DNA from: Candidatus Altimarinota bacterium
GTDB taxonomy: Bacteria > Patescibacteriota > Gracilibacteria > BD1-5 > UBA2023
Reading direction: 5' to 3'
NCBI GenBank assembly: GCA_003488655.1
Contig: DNKW01000043.1
Coordinates: 1-9,964, forward strand
DNA length: 9,964 nucleotides
The translations under genes were made by a program, and so were the position numbers. Positions 1 through 5,893 of this stretch are shown here, piece by piece. The notes below the pieces were generated by a model. The model searched no databases. It was not told the origin of the DNA and saw nothing but the letters and a program-made list of their open reading frames with translations. The first letter of the stretch is position 1. Each line of letters starts with the position of its first letter.

Positions 1-1196
1 CCATCAACAATATACCATCCCGGATATTGCTCTACGCGTCTATTGAGAACATTAATAATTCCCTTGGTTTCATTCATATCAACCAAAGTAAATCATTTAA
101 CTAAAATTACCGACTTTACTTTCAATCCCATCTTCTTCGCAAACTCAAAATCCCGCTCATCGTGGGCGGGCACTGCCATAACTGCCCCGGTTCCGTAACT
201 TCCGAGCACGTAGTCCCCTATCCAAACCGGAATCTCTTCTCCATTGAAAGGATTCACGACATACGACCCGGTGAATGCTCCGGTTTTTTCTTTTCCTTCA
301 TTCGTTCGTTCGAGATCGGATTTCGCTTTGGAATCAGCGATATACGCCTCACTTTTCTCCTTCTGTTCCGAAGTAATCCAACTGTTTACATCCTTATGGT
401 CGGCAGCAAGCACCACATAGGTCATCCCGTAGACGGTGTCTATTCGGGTAGTATACACGGAAATCTTTTTTGTTTCATCTCCTACTTTTTGGAGATCAAA
501 CTCGACTCCATCGCTCTTCCCGATCCAGTTGCGTTGCATATCTTTAATGCTCTCCGGCCAGTCAAGTGTGTCGATATCAGCAAGGAGTCTCTCGGCATAT
601 TCGGTAATCTTCAATACCCACTGCCGGATCTTTCGTCGTTCCACGGTCGTTCCGCATCGGTCGCATTTATTATCCCCGACCACTTCCTCGTTCGCAAGTC
701 CGGTCTTACAGCTCGGACAATAGTTGATCGGCAGATCCTGCTCATAGGCAAGTCCGCGTTCAAACAGCTGAAGGAAAATCCACTGCGTTTGCTTGATATA
801 ATCCCCATCTGTCGTATTTACTTCACGACTCCAGTCGTAGGAGAGTCCGATGGACTTCATTTGGCGAGTATAATTGGCAACATTTTTCGCGGTTGTGATG
901 GCTGGATGGGTTCCGGTTTTGATCGCATAATTCTCGGCAGGGAGTCCGAAAGCGTCCCATCCCATCGGATGCAACACATTGTACCCCTTGGTTTTGCAGT
1001 AGCGAGCATAGGCATCGGTCGCAGAATACACTTTCGCGTGCCCGACGTGAAGCCCCTCTCCTGATGGATATGGAAACATGGAGAGGATATACTTTTTCGG
1101 TTTATTTCCCGCCTCGGCAGGTGAAAGAGTACGGAAAGTATCGTGTTCTTCCCAAAATTTCTGCCATTTTAGTTCGGTAATTTTCGGGTTATACAT
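1..1196 (-). CDS. leuS: Leucyl-tRNA synthetase, N-terminal part (3' end outside window)
   Basis: Class I aminoacyl-tRNA synthetase that charges tRNA-Leu with leucine in the cytoplasm. The class I signature is HVGH at residues 50-53, after FPYPSGEGL. It is followed by [17 protein letters not shown] (77-92) and a zinc-finger-like module with C160, C163, C178 and C181. The CP1 editing domain begins near 225, with TTRIDT (249-254, usually TTRPDT) and [15 protein letters not shown] (335-349), which carries the Asp that contacts the leucine amino group. The start is ATG (1194-1196), giving [15 protein letters not shown], a typical LeuRS N-terminus. A standard-code reading would stop at the TGA at 93-95 (codon 368). 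The frame stays open to the window edge, and the editing domain cannot end there, so this TGA is read as Gly. The next 30 residues, beginning [12 protein letters not shown], are plausible coding sequence that I cannot match to a specific LeuRS motif. Confidence 0.95.
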
Positions 1197-1247
1197 AGTC
1201 GGTATTGAGAGGGTTAGTTATTCTTTTTCATATTATGGAAATTAAGC

Positions 1248-1275
1248 TTTTTGTCCACTTTTTGTGGACCAAAAA
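1248..1275 (-). other. Second hairpin downstream of the pilin gene
   Basis: A 6-bp inverted repeat GTCCAC (1253-1258) / GTGGAC (1264-1269) encloses a T5 loop. It is flanked by T5 and A-rich tracts that could extend the stem past a one-base bulge. It follows the stronger hairpin at 1274-1303 and sits in the gap before leuS. It may be a backup terminator for the pilin transcript. Its function is inferred. Confidence 0.4.
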
Positions 1276-1303
1276 ATCTCTCCCAAATGCTTGGGAGAGA
1301 TTT
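1271..1303 (-). terminator. Rho-independent terminator of the pilin gene
   Basis: A perfect 13-bp stem, AAATCTCTCCCAA (1274-1286) with TTGGGAGAGATTT (1291-1303), closes on a 4-base loop. On the minus strand the stem runs into a six-base T tract (A tract 1271-1276 on the plus strand). It lies 22 bp past the stop codon of the pilin gene and upstream of leuS, so leuS is probably transcribed separately. Confidence 0.85.
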
Positions 1304-1324
1304 AAAAAATAGTTCTGAATACTC

Positions 1325-1681
1325 TTACGCGTTAGTAAGAACTTTTGAGAGAACCCATTGAACGATGGAATTTGCAAGGAAGATAACCACGAGACCGAGA
1401 CCCACCTGAAAAAGAATAGTCTTACCTTTCTTCACTTTATCATCTTCTCCACCGGCAGTAAGGATAAGGAATCCTCCATAAAGACCGTAAAGAACCGCGA
1501 TAATTCCGAGAAAGAGCATAATATTCCCGACAAGATTCTGGATAGTTACATCGGCAGTATTGGAACTTCCTGAAACATTCTGCTGAACATTTCCACCACC
1601 GAAATTAATCGCCGCAAAAGACTGCTCAAGAGAAGCAAGAGTTGCAAGAGAGATAAAACCAACTTTTTTGAGTATCTGCAT
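1325..1681 (-). CDS. VirB2/TrbC-like type IV secretion system pilin
   Basis: A 118-residue membrane protein of the T4SS-pilin type that is common in CPR genomes. A Sec signal peptide (residues 1-23, ending QSFA before AINF) is followed by a short Gly/Asn/Gln-rich stretch and two hydrophobic helices. The first is about residues 48-76 (IQNLVGNIMLFLGIIAVLYG, then GGFLIL) and the second about 88-112. The charged cytoplasmic turn between them is GGEDDKVKKGK. This order (helix, GGFLxLTxxG, KVKKGK, second helix) is the usual pattern of these pilins. It has its own promoter and terminator and no other secretion gene beside it, so its partners, if any, are elsewhere. The family assignment rests on topology and the turn motif. 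A role in DNA transfer, adhesion or a pilus cannot be told from sequence. The stop codon is TAA. Confidence 0.8.
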   Translation of the reverse strand: MQILKKVGFISLATLASLEQSFAAINFGGGNVQQNVSGSSNTADVTIQNLVGNIMLFLGIIAVLYGLYGGFLILTAGGEDDKVKKGKTILFQVGLGLVVIFLANSIVQWVLSKVLTNA

Positions 1682-1718
1682 AGGACTAAAAAATTAATAG
1701 ATAGAAGTAACGCTGTGC

Positions 1719-1747
1719 ATTATATAGAAGCAATGCCGAAAAGTCAA
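1719..1747 (-). promoter_or_regulatory. Sigma70-type promoter of the pilin gene
   Basis: On the minus strand, TTGACT (1742-1747 read in reverse) and a perfect TATAAT (1719-1724) are separated by exactly 17 bp. The predicted start of transcription is near 1712, giving a leader of about 30 nt before the ATG at 1681. The -35 box abuts the rpsR terminator hairpin, so one transcript ends and the next begins within about 60 bp. Confidence 0.75.
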
Positions 1748-1775
1748 AAAAAAGAGTGAAAAATCACTCTTTTTT
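1748..1775 (-). terminator. Terminator of the rpsF-ssb-rpsR operon
   Basis: A 12-bp stem, AAAAAAGAGTGA (1748-1759) and TCACTCTTTTTT (1764-1775), encloses a 4-base AAAA loop. On the minus strand it is followed by more T residues. It begins five bases after the rpsR stop codon. The A/T tracts on both sides would let it work in either direction, but no plus-strand gene ends here. Confidence 0.85.
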
Positions 1776-1779
1776 CTTT

Positions 1780-2073
1780 TTAGATGAGTCCGTCTTCTGA
1801 TTTTTCTGAAGCGATTTCCACTGGAGCAGTTGCGAGAATCTTCGTTGCAGCAGGAGCTGAAGCACGAGGATTCAAAACGTATGGGAGAAGTGCCATATAG
1901 CGAGCTCGTTTAATTGCCTGAGCAAGTTTTCGTTGATTTTTGAGAGCAACATTCGAGTAATATCGTGGAACGATCTTGTTGAACTTCGTGATATACTGAC
2001 GAAGAAATGTTGTATCTTTGTAATCGATTTGCTTGATACCAAGAGCCTCGATTGGGCATATAGTTTTAGACAT
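1780..2073 (-). CDS. rpsR: 30S ribosomal protein S18 (bS18)
   Basis: Small-subunit protein that pairs with S6 on the platform of the 30S subunit. The family core is clear: IDYKD (16-20), then KIVPRYYSN (about 33-41), KNQRKLAQAIKRARYMALLPYV (about 45-66). The usual GKI-PRR-xTG is diverged here to NKIVPRYYSN. The protein is 97 residues, longer than the usual 70-90, because of a low-complexity Ala/Glu-rich C-terminal tail. The Arg in AIKRAR is encoded by CGA, which shows that CGA means Arg in this genome. It is the last gene of rpsF-ssb-rpsR, 196 bp after ssb, a gap filled by an inverted-repeat element. There is no rplI after it. The stop codon is TAA. Confidence 0.95.
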   Translation of the reverse strand: MSKTICPIEALGIKQIDYKDTTFLRQYITKFNKIVPRYYSNVALKNQRKLAQAIKRARYMALLPYVLNPRASAPAATKILATAPVEIASEKSEDGLI

Positions 2074-2108
2074 AAAATGAAAGGTAAAATGTAGAGATAT
2101 AAGATTTT

Positions 2109-2255
2109 GTCATTCCGAGTGCAATCGAGGAATCCCTTTTGATTACCACGTTTGAAACGGAACTTATTAGATCAAGAAGTATATTTTGTAATTTCTTTAG
2201 ATATAGTGTCATATATCTGACTTAAAGGGATCCCTCCACTTCGGTCGGGATGACA
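2109..2255. repeat. Inverted-repeat element between ssb and rpsR
   Basis: The arm at 2109-2140 begins TGTCATTCCGAG and ends AATCCCTTT. The arm at 2224-2255, in reverse complement, begins TGTCATCCCGACCG and ends GGATCCCTTT. I count about 25 identical positions of 32. They enclose about 83 bp of A/T-rich sequence. The arms resemble the dispersed 'GTCATTCCGAGNNNNNNGAGGAATC' intergenic repeats known from many bacterial genomes. A related element with a very short centre lies at 4049-4098. In RNA this pair would form a long hairpin between the ssb and rpsR coding regions. Confidence 0.8.
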
Positions 2256-2269
2256 CGAGCTATAGTTTT

Positions 2270-2680
2270 CTAAAATTTATCATCGGCAAGATCATCGAAA
2301 TGACTCATTACCGCATCATCAATTATCTCTTCGTCTTCTGCAAAATCTTCTCGTTTATTGAGAAATATAAGGTTGGAGACTACCACTTCTGTTTTATGAA
2401 GTTTCGTTCCGTCCTCTTTGTCAATAACGCGAGTCTTGAGACGTCCTTCGATATATACGAGTTTTCCTTTCGTAAGGAATTGCTCTATCCGTTCGGCGAG
2501 AGGCCCCCAGGCAACACAGTTGGTGTATTCTGCTTCGCTCTGGTTTATTCCGGCAGCATCACGATAGTAACGATTCGTTGCGGTCGTGAAGAGTGCGATT
2601 TTTTTGTCTCCCGCAGTGGATTTGATATACGGATCCTTCGTAACGTTTCCTATGAGGATGACTTTATTAACGGTTCTCAT
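2270..2680 (-). CDS. ssb: Single-stranded DNA-binding protein
   Basis: Binds and protects single-stranded DNA during replication, repair and recombination, and recruits partner enzymes through its C-terminal tip. The OB fold covers about residues 1-108: VNKVILIGNVTKDP (4-17), ATNRYYRD (34-41), EYTNCVAWGPLAERI (50-64), YIEGRLKTR (about 76-84). The remaining tail is acidic and ends FDDLADDKF, a diverged form of the DDDIPF partner-docking tip that keeps the acidic run and the terminal Phe but lacks Pro. Length (136 aa) is slightly below E. coli SSB because the linker is short. It lies 24 bp downstream of rpsF in the conserved order. It ends with TAG, the only visible TAG stop in the window. Confidence 0.96.
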   Translation of the reverse strand: MRTVNKVILIGNVTKDPYIKSTAGDKKIALFTTATNRYYRDAAGINQSEAEYTNCVAWGPLAERIEQFLTKGKLVYIEGRLKTRVIDKEDGTKLHKTEVVVSNLIFLNKREDFAEDEEIIDDAVMSHFDDLADDKF

Positions 2681-2704
2681 AATAATGCGAAATAGAATAA
2701 TAAA

Positions 2705-2992
2705 TTAATCTTCGAGACGAACAAACATATTTCTCCAAATATCCTTTTTCAAATTGAAGTGATTTGTCACAGCAAAAAAGTCTCCTTTCTCAAGAGAAAG
2801 ATTGAAAAGAACGTAGTACCCAGTTTTAGAATTATTGATCTTGTAAGCAAGATCCTTTACTCCCCAGATATCTTCTTTATCGATTTTTGTACCGACAGCT
2901 TCGAGTTCAGTTTTTACCTCCGCTAGAAGGGTTGCAGCACCCGCATCTCCGAGTTCCGGATTGAGGATGAGCATAAGTTCATATTTTCTCAT
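2705..2992 (-). CDS. rpsF: 30S ribosomal protein S6 (bS6)
   Basis: Small-subunit protein that forms a heterodimer with S18. The N-terminus MRKYELMLILNPEL is the standard beta-1 strand of S6. The middle part has IDKEDIWGVKDLAYKINNSKTGYYVLFNL (about 38-66), matching the family's W-G-x-x-x-L-AY-x-I--G-Y---F pattern, and the end WRNMFVRLED matches the usual 'iLR-l(V/I)' strand. The length of 95 aa is normal. It is the first gene of rpsF-ssb-rpsR. In many bacteria the S6:S18 pair represses its own leader RNA. The leader here has a hairpin, but I do not see the CCG-bulge motif typical of that control. The stop codon is TAA. Confidence 0.96.
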   Translation of the reverse strand: MRKYELMLILNPELGDAGAATLLAEVKTELEAVGTKIDKEDIWGVKDLAYKINNSKTGYYVLFNLSLEKGDFFAVTNHFNLKKDIWRNMFVRLED

Positions 2993-3011
2993 GATTCTTA
3001 TGGATTAGATA

Positions 3012-3036
3012 TCTTACAGCAAACGAAACTGTAAGA
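3012..3036 (-). promoter_or_regulatory. Leader hairpin upstream of rpsF
   Basis: An 8-bp perfect stem, TCTTACAG (3012-3019) and CTGTAAGA (3029-3036), encloses a 9-base loop 20 bp upstream of the rpsF start. Its position suits autoregulation by S6:S18, but the loop lacks the known CCG motif. The function is unproven. Confidence 0.4.
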
Positions 3037-3038
3037 AA

Positions 3039-3066
3039 GATATAAAAGTAAAAATGAATCTTGTAA
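3039..3066 (-). promoter_or_regulatory. Candidate promoter of rpsF-ssb-rpsR
   Basis: On the minus strand, TTACAA (3061-3066 reversed) and TATATC (3039-3044) are 16 bp apart. The implied transcription start, near 3032, would fall inside the hairpin arm at 3029-3036. Either the promoter call or the hairpin call is therefore imperfect. Confidence 0.35.
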
Positions 3067-3193
3067 CGGAAAATGAGAAATTCCCTAGCATCTCACCATT
3101 CTCTCGTAAAAAGTTCCGGGGGATTATAGGGGAAATGAGGAAAAATGCAAAAGATTTTAACAAAGCTTGCCTTTCTCTCTCTTTTCCATATTC

Positions 3194-3226
3194 TTTTTAC
3201 ACGCTTTTTACACAAAACTATATACT
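3194..3226 (+). promoter_or_regulatory. Direct repeat and promoter upstream of the two-component genes
   Basis: TTTTTACAC occurs twice (3194-3202, 3205-3213), exactly 11 bp apart, so TTTAC-N6-TTTAC. This is one helical turn, the usual spacing for tandem OmpR-family half-sites, and it is close to the reverse complement of the CpxR box (GTAAA-N5-GTAAA). The first copy doubles as a -35 element (TTTACA 3196-3201), 17 bp from TATATA (3219-3224). Autoregulation by the adjacent regulator is inferred. Confidence 0.5.
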
Positions 3227-3353
3227 GTATGTGTAGTGAATAGGATTTTCATTTCGGTATTCATATGGCTTTGGTAAGCTTTCGGAATGTAAACTGGCTT
3301 CATATGAGCAAGAAATAAAAACCTATACACGGACAAACTAACCCTGGTATAAT

Positions 3354-4010
3354 ATGAAAATCCTCATCATAGAAGACAATCGAATACTCGCGAGGAACAT
3401 CCGGGAATACCTGACTCTCAAATCTTTTCAGGCGGAAGTGGCATTTGACGGGATTATAGGGAAAGAAAGGGCAATCGGAGAGCATTTCGACGTCATCATT
3501 CTCGATATAAACCTCCCGGGGAAAGACGGATTGACCTTATGTAGAGAGCTTCGAGAAGAAGGAAACAATACCCCTGTTCTCTTCCTTACCTCAAGAAACA
3601 CTCCGAAGGATGTTGTCACGGGGCTCAATATCGGAGCTGACGACTATCTCGGAAAACCATTTGACTTCGAGGAACTCATCTCTCGTATAAAAGCGCTCGG
3701 AAGGAGAAATATCTCCAATAAAACTACGATAATTCATATAAGTGATCTAGAAATAGACACAACGAAACGTCTCGTCACGAGAAATTTCGAAATCATAGAG
3801 CTCTCGACAAAAGAGTTCGATCTCCTCCAATACCTGGCCCAGAATCGGGGAATTCCCGTCGACCGCCAAGAACTTCTCGAAAAAGTCTGGGGAGAATTCG
3901 ACGCCTATATGTTTTCGAGAACCGTCGATGTCCATATCAGCACCCTCCGGAAGAAGTTGGGAAAAGATATCGTGGAGACACGGAAAGGGTTTGGATATGT
4001 AGTGAATTAA
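3354..4010 (+). CDS. OmpR/PhoB-family response regulator
   Basis: A 218-residue DNA-binding response regulator of a two-component system, cytoplasmic. The receiver domain (1-115) has the acidic pocket E7/D8 in MKILIIEDN, the phosphoacceptor D51 in VIILDINLPGKDG, the switch Thr T79 in VLFLTSR, and K101 in GADDYLGKPFDFEEL. A winged-helix domain (about 122-218) follows, with ELSTKEFDLLQYLAQNRG, SRTVDVHISTLRKKLG (recognition helix) and a wing ending VETRKGFGYVVN. The start is fixed because the receiver begins at residue 1. It has no in-frame TGA and ends in TAA. The histidine kinase that presumably phosphorylates it begins 116 bp downstream, with an inverted-repeat element in between. An 11-bp-spaced direct repeat upstream suggests autoregulation. 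Confidence 0.95.
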   Translation: MKILIIEDNRILARNIREYLTLKSFQAEVAFDGIIGKERAIGEHFDVIILDINLPGKDGLTLCRELREEGNNTPVLFLTSRNTPKDVVTGLNIGADDYLGKPFDFEELISRIKALGRRNISNKTTIIHISDLEIDTTKRLVTRNFEIIELSTKEFDLLQYLAQNRGIPVDRQELLEKVWGEFDAYMFSRTVDVHISTLRKKLGKDIVETRKGFGYVVN

Positions 4011-4048
4011 GTGGTTCTAAATAATTTACCTTACGCACAGAAAACTTT

Positions 4049-4098
4049 GCCATCCCGACCGTAGCGGAGCGATCCCTCGACTGTCGCTCGGAATGACA
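4049..4098. repeat. Compact inverted-repeat element between regulator and kinase genes
   Basis: The left arm begins TGCCATCCCGACCG and the right arm, in reverse complement, begins TGTCATTCCGAG. They meet at a shared GATC near 4071-4074. Each arm matches one arm of the element at 2109-2255, but this copy lacks the roughly 83-bp centre. Relative to the direction of transcription both copies have the CCCGACCG arm first. The ATG inside this repeat (4093) is in frame with the kinase but is unlikely to be its start. Confidence 0.75.
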
Positions 4099-4125
4099 TT
4101 ACTCTATATTCAATTCCATATTTTT

Positions 4126-5391
4126 ATGACTTCTTCCCACTCGCTCTCCAAACAGAAGCGCCGACTCTCGATTCTCTTTTCGTTGTCAATCTTTTTTATC
4201 ATCATCGTCTTGGATGTGGGATTCCTTTCCTACAAGTATTTCGATTATCAGAGACAGGAACTTGTGCGACTCACTTCTCAGACACAGGCGATCACGAAGA
4301 TGGTAGAAGAAAATCCGAATTTCGAGCAGGATATCCTCCAGGGAAAAGGCCTTCCTATTCCTGGAGGTATGCGGAGAAATAGTATGATCAATCCATCATG
4401 ATGACGGCAATGACGAAGCATCCAAATGGAGAATTTCTTTCTCTACAGTAAACAAGATGGAGGAATCCTCTTTTCTCCACGCAAGGACGATGAGCTTTAT
4501 GACTCCATATTACAGGAAGTACAAGAGGAGAGACGGGATTGAGAGACATCTTTCGAACTCAACGACGTCGAATACATCTTACTTGATACTCCCCTCACCC
4601 AGAAAATAAGCGCAATATTTTTTATGGAATCCCGGATGACCCTAGAGGATATGTTCGTAGATATTCTCACATACCTCATGGGTGCCATTCTTCTTTCCCT
4701 TGGTGTCTATATCATCAGTTCTCGGTTTGTGAACAGTACCCTCTCGCCCGTGGAGAAGAACATGGATGATATGGAACAATTCATCCACAATGCGGGGCAC
4801 GAACTCAAAACACCCATTGCTGTAATCAAAAGCTCTCTGGAGCTCATGAGGCTGAGTAAAAATTACGATGAGGGGATTACTGAAAGTATAGAGGAGCTGG
4901 ATCGAATGAACAATCTCATACAGGCACTCATCAGCCTCTCGACCACGGATAATCTGGGGAGTTCCGAGTCCGTCGATATCATGGAGATTTGTAAGAAACT
5001 ACAGAAAAGCTACAGGGAGAAACTCGAAGAAAAGGATATTTCCCTTCAGATTGTCTCGAAAAAAATCCTCCATGTCAAAGCAAATCGAGAATACACTGAG
5101 ATATTTCTCAGCAATCTTCTCAGTAATGCTATAAAATACAACCGAAAGAAAGGTACTATTACTATTACCCTCAACCAAAAAAGTATAACCATTCACGACA
5201 CCGGAATCGGTATCGCCAAGGAGAACCTCGGGAGAATATTTGACCGGTTCTATCAGGAAGATGAGACTAGAACCAAGGACTCCTTCGGAATCGGCCTTTC
5301 TCTTGTGGAGCGCATCGCCTCCATCTATAAATGGAACATCACGGTAGAGAGCGAAAAATGAGTTGGCACTACAGTAAAGGTGGAGTTCTAA
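4126..5391 (+). CDS. Sensor histidine kinase (TGA read as Gly)
   Basis: A membrane-bound sensor kinase, 421 residues when TGA is read as Gly, that should phosphorylate the upstream regulator. TM1 is about residues 14-37, an extracytoplasmic sensor region covers about 38-172, and TM2 is about 174-199. The dimerisation/phosphoacceptor helix has H225 in FIHNAGHELKTPIAVIKSSLELM. The ATPase domain has the N box LLSNAIKYN (N334), G1 HDTGIGI (D358), F box IFDRFYQED, and G2 FGIGLSLV. In-frame TGA codons are 92, 93, 96, 139 and 412. Codon 412 is the conserved Gly of EK-G-VGTTVKVEF, the standard kinase C-terminus. Under the standard code the gene would break into two open frames with a gap. I prefer ATG 4126 over 4093, because 4093 lies inside a dispersed repeat. 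I do not recognise the sensor region, so the signal is unknown. The stop codon is TAA. Confidence 0.93.
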
Positions 5392-5404
5392 AAAGAAGAG
5401 AAAC

Positions 5405-5498
5405 TTTACATTTTACAAATTATTCATACATTCATCCGCAATAAGTCTTGGTACAAGACGGATATTTATATTTTTTACATCATTTCATTCTCTATAAT
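5405..5498 (+). promoter_or_regulatory. A/T-rich control region of the small lipoprotein gene
   Basis: TTTACA occurs at 5405-5410, 5412-5417 and 5474-5479, resembling the half-sites upstream of the regulator and fusion protein genes but without the clean 11-bp spacing. A palindrome GTCTTG-GTA-CAAGAC lies at 5445-5459. TATAAT at 5493-5498 is only two bases before the ATG and too close to act as the -10 for that start. No T-run terminator for the kinase gene is visible, so read-through from it is possible. Confidence 0.35.
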
Positions 5499-5500
5499 CC

Positions 5501-5698
5501 ATGAAAAAAAATCCAATTCTCATAAGTATCATATTTCTCAGTTCTTTTCTATTAATCTCTTGTTCGGATGAAGAAAAAGATGATGATATATACCGAGAAG
5601 ATACTTTTGAAAGATGAGATACAAAAGACTTAAATTCAAACATATGGGAAAATCAAAAACCTTCGCGAAAATCTGATACAAAAACTCGAGCATCATAA
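5501..5698 (+). CDS. Small lipoprotein of unknown function
   Basis: A 65-residue protein, visible only if TGA (codon 39, 5615-5617) is read as Gly. The N-terminus is a lipoprotein signal: KK, a hydrophobic stretch (residues 5-19) and the lipobox LLISC with C21 as the predicted acylated residue. The mature part (about 45 residues) is highly charged, starting CSDEEKDDDIYRED and ending KSDTKTRAS, with no recognisable domain. It would be anchored on the outer face of the cytoplasmic membrane. It lies 109 bp after the kinase gene and is followed by a strong terminator, so it is either the end of the two-component transcript or a separate short gene. A coupling to the sensor is only suggested by position. 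The stop codon is TAA. Confidence 0.7.
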
Positions 5699-5715
5699 AA
5701 AAATCAAAAACATAT

Positions 5716-5747
5716 TTTACATTCCCATTACATAGTACCAATATACT
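5716..5747 (+). promoter_or_regulatory. Third 11-bp direct repeat, 3' of the lipoprotein gene
   Basis: TTTACAT (5716-5722) and ATTACAT (5727-5733) are 11 bp apart, similar to the repeats at 3194-3213 and 6601-6619. A TATACT follows at 5742-5747. A transcript from there would start within the terminator stem, so a promoter role is doubtful. It may be chance in A/T-rich sequence or a regulator site. Confidence 0.3.
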
Positions 5748-5789
5748 TACTCCTGTAATCTCACAAAGAGGTTGCAGGAGTATTTTTTT
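5748..5789 (+). terminator. Rho-independent terminator after the lipoprotein gene
   Basis: An 11-bp stem with one G-U pair, TACTCCTGTAA (5748-5758) and TTGCAGGAGTA (5772-5782), encloses a 13-base loop and is followed by seven T residues (5783-5789). It lies 50 bp past the lipoprotein stop codon and separates the two-component/lipoprotein unit from the secreted-protein gene. Confidence 0.85.
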
Positions 5790-5800
5790 AAATAATTACC

Positions 5801-5849
5801 GTTTTTAGTGAGAACGAACTTGGATATATCCAAATCTCACGGGAAAAAC
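5801..5849 (+). promoter_or_regulatory. Three-tier stem-loop upstream of the secreted-protein gene
   Basis: Three nested inverted repeats share one centre: GTTTTT (5801-5806) with AAAAAC (5844-5849), GTGAGA (5808-5813) with TCTCAC (5835-5840), and the palindrome TTGGATATATCCAA (5820-5833). It lacks a T tract, so it is not a simple terminator. It ends 44 bp before the ATG of the secreted-protein gene, where a leader structure or an operator for a dimeric regulator would sit. The function is not known. Confidence 0.55.
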
Positions 5850-5893
5850 TCCTTTTTACTTTTAAAATAACTTTATTTTTTATCTTACTATCT

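Larger units (their letters stand above)
2993..3353. promoter_or_regulatory. Divergent control region between rpsF and the response regulator gene
   Basis: This 361-bp stretch has no credible gene. Its left end holds the rpsF leader and probable promoter. Its middle (about 3070-3180) shows nothing I can name. Its right half holds the TTTTTACAC direct repeat (3194-3213), a candidate -10 region near 3219-3226 and about 130 bp of leader before the response regulator start at 3354. A 60-codon open frame at 3054-3236 overlaps these signals and is not considered a gene. Confidence 0.6.

Noticed and set aside
162..1064. A 300-codon plus-strand open frame
   Set aside because: It is antisense to the clearly recognisable leuS and has no motif of its own.
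3054..3236. A 60-codon plus-strand open frame in the divergent control region
   Set aside because: It overlaps the direct repeats and promoter elements and has no recognisable sequence or start signal.
3348..3353. TATAAT directly before the response regulator ATG as its -10 box (similarly 5493-5498 before the lipoprotein ATG)
   Set aside because: Transcription would begin inside the coding region, after a start codon that is fixed by the receiver domain or lipoprotein signal peptide.
2109..4098. CRISPR array or IS element based on the repeated sequences
   Set aside because: There are only two inverted-repeat pairs, not regularly spaced direct repeats, and no transposase or cas gene is present.
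4093..4125. The upstream ATG at 4093 as the kinase start
   Set aside because: It lies within the dispersed inverted repeat. ATG 4126 leads directly into a basic segment and TM1.
4126..5391. Reading the kinase (and likewise the secreted protein, fusion protein and ATPase genes) as pseudogenes broken by stop codons
   Set aside because: All interruptions are TGA, the frame is preserved on both sides, motifs continue across them, and several TGA codons are at conserved Gly positions. Decay would also produce TAA, TAG and frameshifts.
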